From CAZFOB01 sp964520325 (lineage in GTDB: Bacteria > Actinomycetota > JAICYB01): a stretch of DNA of 64,000 bases. Position numbers and translations under genes: made by a program. Numbering within the stretch: position 1 is the first letter of the stretch; each line of letters starts with the position of its first letter. The notes beneath the pieces are model-generated. The model was given only the letters and a program-made list of their open reading frames with translations. It was not told the DNA's origin and made no database searches. Shown here piece by piece: positions 1 through 8,160 of the stretch. The stretch is taken from contig CAZFOB010000017.1 of NCBI GenBank assembly GCA_964520325.1, positions 6,600 through 70,599 on the forward strand, in the 5' to 3' direction.

Positions 1-411
1 CGCTTCCCCGGCCCCGAATGGCTCATCGCATACGCCGAAGCGATCGAGGGCAATGACGACCTCCGCGAAGCCGCACGAGCGTGGGAGGGCGACATCACGC
101 TCGTCGTCGAAGCCGAGCCGGACAAAGGCGTTGCGGACGACGTCTGGGCGTGGTTCGACATCTCCCACGGCGACTTCAAGGGGGCCAAGCTCGTCGATGC
201 CGATGCCGGTGAGCGTTCGCGGTTCGTGATCAAGGCGACGTACTCGGTGTGGAAAGAGGTCATCCAGGGACGCATCGATCCCATCCGCGGGATGACCCAG
301 GGAAAGCTCCGTCTGTCCGGTGACCTTCCAGAGATCACCAAGCACATGCGCGCGGTGTCCGAACTCGTGTCGATCGCCGCAAGCATCTCGACGGAGTTCG
401 CCGATGAATGA
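1..411 (+). CDS. SCP2 sterol-carrier domain protein (5' end outside window)
   Basis: The reading frame is open from the first base and ends at TGA 409-411, leaving 136 residues, so the start lies upstream. The pattern (WEGDITLVVE, then DDVWAWFDISHGDFKGAKLVD, then a C-terminal helix ending in EFADE) resembles the lipid-binding SCP2 fold. Such proteins bind fatty acyl-CoA or sterol-like ligands in the cytoplasm. The stop overlaps the start of meaB, so the two are probably co-transcribed, placing the protein in acyl-CoA metabolism. Its ligand is unknown. The family call rests on overall pattern rather than a diagnostic motif. Confidence 0.7.
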   Translation, partial: RFPGPEWLIAYAEAIEGNDDLREAARAWEGDITLVVEAEPDKGVADDVWAWFDISHGDFKGAKLVDADAGERSRFVIKATYSVWKEVIQGRIDPIRGMTQGKLRLSGDLPEITKHMRAVSELVSIAASISTEFADE

Positions 412-1414
412 GACGACGGGCGATGCGCGCAGCGCAGCGCCCAGCGGGAAAGGAGGTCCGGGTCGCGTGGCCGATCTCGTCGACGGACTTCGCAACGGCG
501 ATCGGCGCGCCGTCGCCCGTCTCATCTCCCTCGTCGAGGACGGCGCGCCCGAAGCGTCCGAAGCCATCCGCGAGGTCTATCCACTCACCGGACACGCATC
601 GACCATTGGGCTCACCGGCGCTCCTGGCGCAGGTAAGTCGTCGTTGATCGACGGACTGTTGCGGCTGGCACGGGGTGAAGGTCTCTCCGTCGGCGTGATC
701 GCGTGTGATCCGACGTCCCCGTTCTCAGGCGGTGCGTTGCTCGGAGACCGCGTCCGCATGCAGACGCATGCGCTCGACGAGAAGGTGTTCATCCGTTCGA
801 TGGCCACGCGCGGACATCTCGGTGGACTCTCGCTCGCGGCTCCCGAAGCGATGCGCGTGCTCGAGGCGGCAGGCTCCGAGGTGGTGATCGTCGAGACCGT
901 CGGGGTCGGACAATCGGAGGTCGAGGTCGCGAAACAGGCCGACACCACGATCGTCGTCCTCGCACCCGGCATGGGCGACGCGATCCAAGCCGCCAAGGCC
1001 GGTGTGCTCGAGATCGCCGACATCTTCTGCGTGAACAAGTCGGACAAGGACGGTGCGAACGAGACCGCGCGTGACGTCCGCGGCATGCTCGAGCTCGGTC
1101 ACGGACGCGATCCTTCTTGGGAGATCCCCATCGTGATGACGTCGGCCGTCAACGAAGACGGCATCGACGAGCTGTGGGCCGCGATCCGAGCACACGAGGA
1201 ACATCTCGCGCAAGACGGACGTCTCGAGGTCCGCCGGCGCGAGCGCTTCGCCGCAGAGATCCGAGAGATCGTGGGGGAGCGATTGAAGAGCGCACTCGAA
1301 GAAGCTGCGGGAGCCGATGTGTTCTCGAAGCTGACCGACGAGGTTCTGGAGCGGAAGCTCGATCCATATTCGGCAGCCGATCAGCTCTTGGAACGGTTCG
1401 GGATCAAGACGTGA
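404..1414 (+). CDS. meaB: MeaB-type GTPase, chaperone of B12-dependent acyl-CoA mutase
   Basis: 336 residues. The P-loop reads GAPGAGKSS (about residue 70), followed by ACDPTSPFSGGALLGDR, the mutase-chaperone insertion VFIRSMATRGHLGG, the switch region VIVETVGVGQSEVEVA and the guanine-specificity motif NKSD; these are hallmarks of the MeaB/ArgK branch of G3E GTPases. The family loads and protects adenosylcobalamin in methylmalonyl-CoA-type mutases. The ATG at 404 overlaps the preceding stop by 8 nt. A mutase large subunit lies 5 kb downstream at 6441. Length is normal for the family. Confidence 0.93.
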   Translation: MNETTGDARSAAPSGKGGPGRVADLVDGLRNGDRRAVARLISLVEDGAPEASEAIREVYPLTGHASTIGLTGAPGAGKSSLIDGLLRLARGEGLSVGVIACDPTSPFSGGALLGDRVRMQTHALDEKVFIRSMATRGHLGGLSLAAPEAMRVLEAAGSEVVIVETVGVGQSEVEVAKQADTTIVVLAPGMGDAIQAAKAGVLEIADIFCVNKSDKDGANETARDVRGMLELGHGRDPSWEIPIVMTSAVNEDGIDELWAAIRAHEEHLAQDGRLEVRRRERFAAEIREIVGERLKSALEEAAGADVFSKLTDEVLERKLDPYSAADQLLERFGIKT

Positions 1415-1421
1415 GGCCAAC

Positions 1422-2216
1422 ATGAGACTGGAAGGCAAGGTGGCGATCGTCGTGGGGGCCGGGCAGACACCCGGCGAGACGATCGGCAACGGGCGCGCTA
1501 CCGCACTCCTCTTCGCTCGCGAAGGGGCGAAGGTCATGGTCGTCGACCGTAGGCTCGACTCCGCGCAACAGACCGAGAAGCTCATCACCGACGAGGGCAA
1601 CGAGGCGTTCAGCTTCGAAGCCGATGTCACGAGATCCGACGACTGCGCCGGCCTCGCGAAGGCTTGCACCGATCAGTGGGGACGTATCGACGTCCTGCAC
1701 AACAACGTCGGGATCGGCGGCGAGGACGGAAGCGTGCTCAAGCTCGCCGAGGAAGCGTGGGATCGCATCGTCGACACGAACCTCAAGTCGATGTTCCTCA
1801 CGTGCAAGGCCGTCCTGCCGGCGATGCGCGAACGGACCTCGGGCGCGATCGTGAACATCTCGTCCATCGCGTCGATCTGCTCGGTTCCGATGCTCGCGTA
1901 CAAGGTCTCGAAGGCCGGCGTGAACGCGCTCACGCAGCAGATCGCGATGGGCAACGCGCGCTACGGCATCCGCGCCAACGCGATCCTGCCGGGCCTGATG
2001 AATACGCCGATGGCGATCGATGCGTGGGTGCAGTCGACGGGGATCTCACGCGACGAGATGGTGCAGATGCGGGACAAGCAGGTGCCGCTCGGCCATAAGC
2101 AGGGCTCGGCCTGGGATGTGGCCCACGCCGCGCTCTTCCTCGCTTCGGACGAGGCGAAGTTCATCACCGGCGTGCTGCTCCCCGTCGATGGGGGCCAGAG
2201 CGCCAAAGTGGGCTAA
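1422..2216 (+). CDS. short-chain dehydrogenase/reductase
   Basis: 264 residues, starting 7 nt after the meaB stop, so probably the same operon. It has the SDR catalytic Ser (VNISSIAS) and YxxxK (YKVSKAG), NNVG after the fourth strand, and a C-terminal VDGGQSA. The cofactor loop is unusual: instead of TGxxxGxG it reads VGAGQTPGETIGNG, several residues longer. The family reduces or oxidises carbonyl/hydroxyl groups with NAD(P)(H); the substrate is unknown. The meaB neighbourhood suggests acyl-CoA or alcohol metabolism, but this is inference. Confidence 0.88.
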   Translation: MRLEGKVAIVVGAGQTPGETIGNGRATALLFAREGAKVMVVDRRLDSAQQTEKLITDEGNEAFSFEADVTRSDDCAGLAKACTDQWGRIDVLHNNVGIGGEDGSVLKLAEEAWDRIVDTNLKSMFLTCKAVLPAMRERTSGAIVNISSIASICSVPMLAYKVSKAGVNALTQQIAMGNARYGIRANAILPGLMNTPMAIDAWVQSTGISRDEMVQMRDKQVPLGHKQGSAWDVAHAALFLASDEAKFITGVLLPVDGGQSAKVG

Positions 2217-2238
2217 CGCGAGATGTCGGGCTGACTGG

Positions 2239-2260
2239 TATAGTGGTCAAGAGACCACTA
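2239..2260 (+). promoter_or_regulatory. perfect 8-bp palindrome with -10-like box before a two-gene module
   Basis: TAGTGGTC (2241-2248), a 4-nt gap AAGA, then GACCACTA (2253-2260); the last A is the first base of the ATG start. A -10-like TATAGT at 2239-2244 overlaps the left arm, so a bound protein would block RNA polymerase and the transcript would start within about 10 nt of the ATG. An autoregulatory operator is the natural reading; the binding protein is not known. Confidence 0.6.
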
Positions 2261-2739
2261 TGGCGACGGTCATCCAACGTGCAGACGGTCGGTTCGAGAT
2301 CCGCGAGAGCCTCGTCACGCCGAAAGGCCCCCGGAGCCGGACGCTGGCGATCTTCTCGTCGCTGTCGGTGGGCGTCCTCGACAGGGCGCAACGGCGGGCG
2401 ACGCGTCCGTTCGACCGAGCCATGGTGCGGCAACGGGCGATGCGGATCGGCGCTCCATGGACGGGCCCCTCGGCGTTGGCCGAGTCACGCGCGGTGCTGG
2501 CTGCGCTGGCGTCCCGTGAGCTACCCGCGACGTTCGTGGCCGCGCTTCGTGAGTCGACCGCATCGAACGACTCCGATCTTCCGGACACGATCCCGTCGAT
2601 GCTCGAGTGGATCGGCGCGAGCGACGAACAACGCGGGCGAGCGCTTCGCGAGCTTCTCCGGTTCGCGGATCGGGTCCAACGCTCGAGGGGCGTATCGCCG
2701 CGCCGCGACCTCTTTTATCCGCCCATCCGGGATCTGTGA
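2260..2739 (+). CDS. hypothetical protein, first gene of nucleotidyltransferase module
   Basis: 159 residues, rich in Arg, Ala and Ser; no family recognised. The N-terminus (VIQRADGRFEIRESLVTPKG) is beta-like and the rest mostly helical. The start ATG sits at the edge of the palindrome at 2241-2260. The stop lies one base before the GTG of the downstream nucleotidyltransferase, so the two genes are tightly coupled. By position it could be an antitoxin or regulator for the downstream enzyme. I see no clear helix-turn-helix, so that role is inferred from gene order only. Confidence 0.65.
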   Translation: MATVIQRADGRFEIRESLVTPKGPRSRTLAIFSSLSVGVLDRAQRRATRPFDRAMVRQRAMRIGAPWTGPSALAESRAVLAALASRELPATFVAALRESTASNDSDLPDTIPSMLEWIGASDEQRGRALRELLRFADRVQRSRGVSPRRDLFYPPIRDL

Positions 2740-2740
2740 G

Positions 2741-3322
2741 GTGTCGACCTCGCCGCTGCTCGACGAGAAGGTCGTGGAGATCAGCGAGACATTGAGGCGA
2801 GCTGATGTGCGGCATGCCTTCGGCGGCGCCATCGCGCTTGCGTACTACGCCGAGCCTCGTGCCACCCTCGATATCGACATCAACATCTTCGTTGATGCCG
2901 AGCTCGCGAAGCCCGTTCTCGAACGCCTGGCCGACATGGGAATCGTCGCGAGGCCCGATGACGGTGACCCGTTCGAGAACGTCCTGCGGTCGGGACAGGT
3001 CCGTTTGATCTGGGATCGAACCCTCGTCGACCTGTTCTTCGTGAACCACGATTTCCACCGGGCGTGCGCGAAGCGTGTGAGGGAGGTGTCGCTCGTCGAT
3101 AACGAGATCACGATCCTCGCCGCCGAAGACCTCGTGATGTTCAAGATCGCGTTCAACAGACGCAAGGATTGGCTGGACATCGAGCAGGTGCTATTCGCAA
3201 CTGCGGGTAGCTTTGACCTGAATCACCTCCGGACGTGGGCTGCCCGGTTCTTCGACGCCAACGACCCGCGACTGGTCGATCTCGAGGAGGTCATCGACCG
3301 CATCCTCGGGCCGGAGGCGTGA
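2741..3322 (+). CDS. AbiEii/MNT-like nucleotidyltransferase domain protein
   Basis: 193 residues from GTG 2741. The motif FGGAIALAYYAEPRATLDIDINI (written around positions 2818-2886) has the Gly-Gly and paired Asp of the polymerase-beta-type nucleotidyltransferase fold with the RxTxDxD arrangement seen in AbiEii-like toxins and related proteins; a third acidic residue is likely in VDLFF. The C-terminal half has DLVMFKIAFNRRKDWLDIEQVL, typical of this group. The family transfers NMP to RNA or protein targets. It is coupled to the upstream hypothetical gene. A toxin role is plausible but unproven. Confidence 0.75.
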   Translation: MSTSPLLDEKVVEISETLRRADVRHAFGGAIALAYYAEPRATLDIDINIFVDAELAKPVLERLADMGIVARPDDGDPFENVLRSGQVRLIWDRTLVDLFFVNHDFHRACAKRVREVSLVDNEITILAAEDLVMFKIAFNRRKDWLDIEQVLFATAGSFDLNHLRTWAARFFDANDPRLVDLEEVIDRILGPEA

Positions 3323-3360
3323 CGCGAACCTCGTCGGCTTGGCGGTATACCGGTGTCCCG

Positions 3361-3768
3361 CTAGCTCCATAGGCAGAACGGATGACCGGCGGGATCGAGC
3401 ATCACGCGCAACCTGCTCGGGTCGCGGTCGGCCGGTTGTGGTGACGCCTCGCTCGCGCCAAGCTCGATCGTCCGCGCGACAGCAGCGTCGACATCGTCGA
3501 CTTGGATCTCGAAGTGCATCATCTTCGGCGGCTCGGGCACTCTCTCCGGCCACACGGGACGCACGTACCAATCTTCGGCCTGCACGAGGATGTCCATCCC
3601 GCCACCCGAGTGCCCCATGGCAGCCCAGCGCGGTTCCTTGCTGTAGACGTGCATCCCGAGCATGTCGCGGTAGAGAGCGACGACGCTCTCGAAGTCGTCA
3701 GGCGCACAGTCGATGCAGACCGCGTTCCAGGTGAAACGCGGGCTCTGCGGCTCGAGATCCGACGTCAT
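3361..3768 (-). CDS. VOC (glyoxalase/dioxygenase superfamily) protein
   Basis: 135 residues on the minus strand. It shows the VOC beta-alpha-beta pattern: WNAVCIDCAPDDFESVVALYRDMLGM at the start, MMHFEIQVDDVDAAVARTIELGA in the second half and LDPAGHPFCLWS at the end. The His and Glu metal-ligand positions (MHFEI, LDPAGHPFCL) are only partly conserved, so enzymatic function is uncertain. It is about 55-60% identical by eye to the protein encoded just upstream (3771-4175), indicating a tandem duplication. Confidence 0.85.
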   Translation of the reverse strand: MTSDLEPQSPRFTWNAVCIDCAPDDFESVVALYRDMLGMHVYSKEPRWAAMGHSGGGMDILVQAEDWYVRPVWPERVPEPPKMMHFEIQVDDVDAAVARTIELGASEASPQPADRDPSRLRVMLDPAGHPFCLWS

Positions 3769-3770
3769 CG

Positions 3771-4175
3771 TCAGCTCCAGAGACAGAACGGATGGCCAGC
3801 GGGGTCGAGCAGTACCCGCAGCTTGCTCTGATCTCGGTCCGCGGGTTGCTGAGCGGCTTCACGTGCTCCCAGGGAAAGGGCGCGAACTACGGCGACAGGG
3901 ACGTCGCCCACGTTGATCTCGAAGTGCATCATCTTCGCCCGCTCGGAACCGGTCTCGGGCCAGACCGGCGGCGCGTACCCATCCTCTGCCTGCACGTTGA
4001 TCTCCATGCCGCCAGCAGACGACACCAACTTCGCCCAGCGCCCGTCGATGTCGGCAACCCGAAGCCCGAGGAGTTCGCGGTAGAACGTGACGACGCTCTG
4101 GAAGTCATCCAGCGCGCAGTCGATGCAAATGGCGTTCCAGCGCCACCACGTCTCATGCGGACTATCAATCGTCAC
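3771..4175 (-). CDS. VOC superfamily protein, tandem paralogue
   Basis: The chosen GTG at 4175 gives 134 residues, matching the length and N-terminus of the paralogue; an ATG at 4235 would add 20 residues with no counterpart. The ends share WNAICIDCALDDFQSVV and LDPAGHPFCLWS with the neighbour. The next gene starts 2 nt after this stop, so both are in one transcript. Substrate unknown. Confidence 0.8.
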   Translation of the reverse strand: MTIDSPHETWWRWNAICIDCALDDFQSVVTFYRELLGLRVADIDGRWAKLVSSAGGMEINVQAEDGYAPPVWPETGSERAKMMHFEINVGDVPVAVVRALSLGAREAAQQPADRDQSKLRVLLDPAGHPFCLWS

Positions 4176-4278
4176 GACGGCCCAATCATGACCTGACGAA
4201 CGCTCGCGGTGAAGCTCACGAATGCGAAGCTGCAAGGTGGGAAGCGGTTAAATGAAGCTGGGCCGCCTGGCGGTGATC

Positions 4279-4299
4279 TAGGCGGCCTTGTGCCGCCTA
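4279..4299 (-). terminator. possible terminator hairpin after the cupin gene
   Basis: TAGGCGGC and GCCGCCTA form a perfect 8-bp stem around CTTGT, 32 nt beyond the cupin stop on the minus strand. A further GGCCGCCT copy at 4261 offers an alternative pairing. There is no following U-run, so an intrinsic terminator is uncertain. Confidence 0.3.
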
Positions 4300-4330
4300 A
4301 GGCGACGACTGTGCTCCAAGAACCATCCGG

Positions 4331-4816
4331 TCACCCGGTAAACCTGATCGTTACAACGTCGAGCGGGGGCCCGGCGATCTGCATGCCGCGGGCGTCGAAG
4401 ATCGCATTCGCTTCGTCGGGAGTAGGCAGGCGGCCCATCGTCGACGCGTCGTCGACGAATCCATCGAAATCCCCAGCGGGTTGGAGCACGAAGATCATGC
4501 TGCACGCTTCCGTCCCGAGAGGCGCCCACGTGTGCACGATCTTACGTGGCGCCAACAACGAGTCACCGACCTTTGCTTCATATAGCTCGCCACCGACCTC
4601 GATGGCGAACGACCCCTTCGTGACGTAGAACCACTCGTCTTGCTCGTGATGGAGATGACGAGGGGGGCCAAAGCCGGTCACGTTCGGGATCTCACCAACG
4701 AAGAGCTGCCCGTTGCAGTCCTCGCCCGACACCTTCGTCGCGAAGAGATTCGCGCCCCACATCTGCACACTGGGTCCGAACCGATGCGTTCCTGCCGGCA
4801 CGAACAACGCGGTCAT
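4331..4816 (-). CDS. cupin-domain protein
   Basis: 161 residues from the ATG at 4816, preceded on the minus strand by AAGGGAACG as a weak ribosome site. The cupin motif is clear: HLHHEQDEWFYVTKG (residues about 53-67) supplies two His and a Glu, and DSLLAPRKIVHTW supplies the second-motif His. The fold binds a metal and small acids or sugars, acting as an oxygenase, isomerase or sensor; the specific role is unknown. It is divergent from a TetR gene with an inverted repeat between them, so it is probably that regulator's target. Confidence 0.85.
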   Translation of the reverse strand: MTALFVPAGTHRFGPSVQMWGANLFATKVSGEDCNGQLFVGEIPNVTGFGPPRHLHHEQDEWFYVTKGSFAIEVGGELYEAKVGDSLLAPRKIVHTWAPLGTEACSMIFVLQPAGDFDGFVDDASTMGRLPTPDEANAIFDARGMQIAGPPLDVVTIRFTG

Positions 4817-4880
4817 GATCGTTCCCTTCTTCGACTGTTCAGGCGGACCGGTCCTCGCCATGGACGCCCATCCACGACGA

Positions 4881-4900
4881 TTAGACTTCACGTCTATTCA
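4881..4900. promoter_or_regulatory. inverted repeat in the cupin/TetR divergent region
   Basis: AGAC-TTCAC-GTCT (4883-4895), flanked by the AT-rich TTAG and ATTC, lies in the only AT-rich stretch between the two divergent genes, 20 nt before the TetR ATG. It is a candidate TetR operator by position. The symmetric arms are only 4 bp, so confidence is limited. Confidence 0.4.
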
Positions 4901-4914
4901 ATTAGATTTGGAGT

Positions 4915-5574
4915 ATGATTCGGTCCGTGTCGAAAGTCAAGAGGGCCAAGAAGCCGCGCACATACACGTCGAGCATCCGGCGCGGCGAGGCACCCGCTCG
5001 TGTGTGCGCCGCGGCACACCGCCTCTTCGCTGCAAAGGGCTATGTAGCCACCTCGATTGCGGACATCTCTGCCGAGGCCGGAGTCGCTCGTCCAACCGTC
5101 TTCACGGCCGTCGGGCCCAAGCCGGTCATCCTCCGTGCGGTCGTCGATCAAGCGCTCGCAGGCGACGATGCGCTCGTTCCGATCGCCGAACGCCCCTGGT
5201 GGCGTGAGGCGATCGAAGAGCCCGATCCCGCGAGATCGATCGAACTGCACGCCCGCAACATGTGCCGTATCTCGCAGAGTGCAGCGCCGGTACTACGGGC
5301 GCTGGAGGTCGCCGCTTCGATCGACCCGGACGCTGCGAAGGTGTGGAAGCGATGGCAACGTCAGCGCTGGACCGGTCTCAGCGAGTTTGCCGTCGCCCTC
5401 GCGCGCAAGACGACCGAGCTCAGATGCGACGAAGAGACGATGACGGGGACGATGTGGACGTTGTCGCCGGACGCATATCTTCGGCTCGTCCACGACGCGG
5501 GTTGGCCGATCGAGCGGTACCAGGCGTGGCTCACGGACCTTATGCAGCGCCTCTTCTTATCTGATCTCCATTGA
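4915..5574 (+). CDS. TetR family transcriptional regulator
   Basis: 219 residues. The N-terminal helix-turn-helix is typical: AAHRLFAAKGYVATSIADISAEAGVARPTVFTAVGPKPVILRAVVDQAL (residues about 34-82), with ARPTVFTAVG in the recognition-helix position. The C-terminal ligand domain is helical and unassigned. A basic 20-residue extension precedes the domain. It is divergent from the cupin gene, which it probably regulates together with itself through the inverted repeat at 4883-4895. Confidence 0.9.
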   Translation: MIRSVSKVKRAKKPRTYTSSIRRGEAPARVCAAAHRLFAAKGYVATSIADISAEAGVARPTVFTAVGPKPVILRAVVDQALAGDDALVPIAERPWWREAIEEPDPARSIELHARNMCRISQSAAPVLRALEVAASIDPDAAKVWKRWQRQRWTGLSEFAVALARKTTELRCDEETMTGTMWTLSPDAYLRLVHDAGWPIERYQAWLTDLMQRLFLSDLH

Positions 5575-5598
5575 AGACCTAGCCTCACTACGCCAAGG

Positions 5599-5766
5599 TC
5601 AGCTGAGCCGGTGCGTCACTACAGCTTCGCTGAACCCTCGCATCGGGCGCGGGGCCAACTCTTCGCCCACGTCTTCCGCCGCAGGTAGTAGAGCGACGAA
5701 GTCCTTCGTAGCAAGCAACTGCCCGGGTTCCGCCGCTGCGACCAACCGAGCGGCGAGGTTGACGGG
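5599..5766 (-). pseudogene. C-terminal remnant of a class III adenylate/guanylate cyclase
   Basis: Minus-strand translation gives VNLAARLVAAAEPGQLL, then LAPRPMRGFSEAV and a stop at 5599-5601. This is the characteristic end of class III nucleotidyl cyclase catalytic domains (VNLAARL, AEPGQ, then LKGF-like). Only 55 residues remain; a TAG immediately precedes the Pro codon at 5764-5766 and no start is present, so it is a decayed fragment. It occupies most of the otherwise gene-free 5575-5888 interval; I see nothing else there. Confidence 0.7.
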
Positions 5767-5888
5767 CTAGAGAGTCAGATCGTGACCGGCAGCGTTACCA
5801 GCCCACGGGGTGCATGCAGTTGTCCTTCACTAGGTGGCTTCAGCGGGTTGTCCGGTTTCCTTCCAGGCGGTCGATCGGATCGGGGCTC

Positions 5889-6401
5889 CTACTGATCGCC
5901 CCGGAAATCGCCCGCGTCGCGCCTAAGCTTCTCGATCGTTGTCGTGATCCCGTCGAGCTCGTCGGTCGTCAGTGGCTGCGTGAAGAACGCTTCATCGTTC
6001 AGGATCTCGGTCGCCGACTCAGCCGCGCGACGTCCGTCCTTCGTTATCTCGGCGAGCGTTGCGCGACGGTCGCTTTCGTGTGGGACGCGCCGAACGAGTC
6101 CGTCGGCTTCTAGACCGTCGACGATGCTCGTCACGCTCGTCGGATGCACTTGTAGGCGTTCGCCGATCTTGCCGAGCGGCAGAGCCCCGGTGCGGCTGAA
6201 GAGGAGAAGCATCAGCGCTTCGTAGCGTGCGAACGTCAGCCCGAAGGGACGGAGTGCTTCGTTGAAGCGCGCGATGAGCAGCTGCTGGGCCCGCATGATC
6301 GACGTGACGGCGGCCATCGCGGGAGCCGGCGCACGGCCCCAGCGCGACTCCCAGTGCCGCCTGGCTTCGGCGATCGGGTCGAAAGGCAGAGGCTTCGTCA
6401 C
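5889..6401 (-). CDS. MarR family transcriptional regulator
   Basis: 170 residues from a GTG at 6401. The winged-helix region is clear: FGLTFARYEALMLLLFSRTGALPLGKIGERLQVHPTSVTSIVDGLEADGLVRRVPHESDRRATLAEITKDGRR, with the DRR wing. Divergent from the acyl-CoA mutase gene with only 39 nt between starts, so it probably controls the mutase and itself. The ligand is unknown; an acyl-CoA or short-chain acid would be a reasonable guess. Confidence 0.9.
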   Translation of the reverse strand: MTKPLPFDPIAEARRHWESRWGRAPAPAMAAVTSIMRAQQLLIARFNEALRPFGLTFARYEALMLLLFSRTGALPLGKIGERLQVHPTSVTSIVDGLEADGLVRRVPHESDRRATLAEITKDGRRAAESATEILNDEAFFTQPLTTDELDGITTTIEKLRRDAGDFRGDQ

Positions 6402-6406
6402 ACCGA

Positions 6407-6421
6407 TATACTAGGACGTCC
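6407..6421 (+). promoter_or_regulatory. candidate promoter and operator between marR and mutase
   Basis: TATACT (6407-6412) is a good -10 for the mutase, immediately followed by the palindrome GGACGTCC (6414-6421), which would overlap the transcription start. By position it is a possible MarR site. No clear -35 is visible. Confidence 0.4.
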
Positions 6422-6440
6422 GACCATCGGAGTCCCGAAG

Positions 6441-8120
6441 ATGACCGACGAAGTAGAGGCTGACCTGGAACGTCAGGCGCTCGCGTGGCAGGAGAAGTAC
6501 GACGCGGCTCCGGAGCGCGACGCGGACTTCGAAACGATGTCCGGCATCCCTCTCAAGCCCATCTACACCCCGCTCGATAGCCGCGACCGGAGCTATGAGG
6601 ACACGATCGGGTTCCCCGGCGAGTATCCGTACACGCGCGGCGTCTATACCTCCGGACACCGCGGACGCCTGTGGACCATGCGTCAGTTCGCCGGCTTCGG
6701 TTCGGCCGCCGACACCAACGAGCGGTACCACTTCCTGATGGCGCAGGGACAGACGGGGCTCTCCGTTGCGTTCGACATGCCCGCGCTGATGGGACGCGAC
6801 GCCGACGATCCGCTCTCGCTCGGCGAGGTCGGACGGTGCGGCGCATCCGTTTCGTCGCTGCGCGACATGGAGGCGCTCTTCAACGGCATCCCGCTCGGCG
6901 ACATCTCCACATCGATGACGATCTCAGGTCCGGCCGCGACGTTCTTCTGTTACTACCTCGCGGTGGCCGAGCAGCAGGGCGTGCCGTTCGAGCTGCTCGA
7001 CGGCACCTGTCAGACCGACATCCTCAAGGAGTACATCGCGCAGAAGGAGTGGGTGTACCCGCCTCGTCCTCACTTGCGACTGATGGGCGACATGATGGAG
7101 TTCTGCGCCGAGAAGATGCCGAAGTACCACCCGATATCGGTGTCCGGCTACCACATCCGCGAAGCAGGATCGACGGCGGCGCAGGAGCTCGCATTCACGC
7201 TCGCCGACGGCTTCGCCTACGTCGAGCTCGGCCTGCAGCGCGGACTCGACATCGACGTCTTCGGTCCTCAGCTCTCATTCTTCTTCAACTCGCACATCGA
7301 CTTCTTCGAGGAGATCGCGAAGTTCCGTGCGGCTCGCCGCATCTGGGCACGGTGGATGAAACAACGCTACGGCGCCAAGGATCCGAAGTCGATGCTGTGT
7401 CGCTTCCACGTGCAGACGGCCGGGTGTTCGCTCACGCTTCAACAGCCGTACAACAACGTCGTGCGCACGGCGCTCGAAGCACTGGCCGGGGTACTCGGCG
7501 GCGCGCAGTCGCTGCACACGAACTCGCTGGACGAGGTGTTTGCGCTTCCATCGGAGGAGTCGGTCGAGATTGCCCTCCGGACTCAACAGGTGATCGCGCA
7601 CGAGACCGGCGTGACCAACGTGATCGATCCTCTCGGCGGGTCGTACTTCCTCGAGTCGCTCACCGATCGCATCGAGGAAGAGGCCGAGGAGTACTTCAAG
7701 CGCATCGAGAAGATGGGCGAGGGGTCGATGCTCGAGGGGTGCGTCCGCGGTGTGGACGACGGCTTCTTCCAGATGGAGATCGCCGAGGCCGCCTACCGGC
7801 AGCAGAAGCGTTTCGACAACAAGCGCGCGGTTCAGGTCGGCGTCAATGCGTTCACCGAGACCGTTCAGGACCAACCTGAGTTCATGCGCATCGGACAAGA
7901 GGTCGAAGACAGTGCCATAGCCGACCTCAAGCGGCTGCGCGCCGACCGCGACAACGATGCGGCGAAGAAGTCGCTCGCGTCTCTCACCGAGGCTTCGCGC
8001 GGAGACGACAACCTGATCCCGTACATCCTCGACGCGACGCGGGCCTACGCCACGGTCGGGGAGATCGCGCAGGCGATGGCCGACGTCTACGGCCGCTACC
8101 GGGAGACCCCTCGCTTCTAG
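6441..8120 (+). CDS. B12-dependent acyl-CoA mutase, large (catalytic) subunit
   Basis: 559 residues: the TIM-barrel substrate domain only, ending RYRETPRF without the B12-binding DxHxxG module, so a separate small subunit must exist outside this window. Motifs include RLWTMRQFAGFGSAADTNERY, GLSVAFDMPALMGRD, TSMTISGPAA, DILKEYIAQKEWVYPP and SVSGYHIREAGSTAAQELAFTLADG. The architecture matches isobutyryl-/hydroxyisobutyryl-CoA-type mutases more than the fused methylmalonyl-CoA enzyme. The position that is the substrate-contacting Tyr in methylmalonyl-CoA mutase appears to be His73. The chaperone meaB is 5 kb upstream. Specificity is open. Confidence 0.9.
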   Translation: MTDEVEADLERQALAWQEKYDAAPERDADFETMSGIPLKPIYTPLDSRDRSYEDTIGFPGEYPYTRGVYTSGHRGRLWTMRQFAGFGSAADTNERYHFLMAQGQTGLSVAFDMPALMGRDADDPLSLGEVGRCGASVSSLRDMEALFNGIPLGDISTSMTISGPAATFFCYYLAVAEQQGVPFELLDGTCQTDILKEYIAQKEWVYPPRPHLRLMGDMMEFCAEKMPKYHPISVSGYHIREAGSTAAQELAFTLADGFAYVELGLQRGLDIDVFGPQLSFFFNSHIDFFEEIAKFRAARRIWARWMKQRYGAKDPKSMLCRFHVQTAGCSLTLQQPYNNVVRTALEALAGVLGGAQSLHTNSLDEVFALPSEESVEIALRTQQVIAHETGVTNVIDPLGGSYFLESLTDRIEEEAEEYFKRIEKMGEGSMLEGCVRGVDDGFFQMEIAEAAYRQQKRFDNKRAVQVGVNAFTETVQDQPEFMRIGQEVEDSAIADLKRLRADRDNDAAKKSLASLTEASRGDDNLIPYILDATRAYATVGEIAQAMADVYGRYRETPRF

Positions 8121-8160
8121 CCGTTGTACGCTGTCCGCTTTCGGGGGAGAGGGATCAGAC

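Noticed and set aside
725..1669. Open frame antisense to meaB
   Set aside because: Runs across two confident sense genes and has no recognisable domain.
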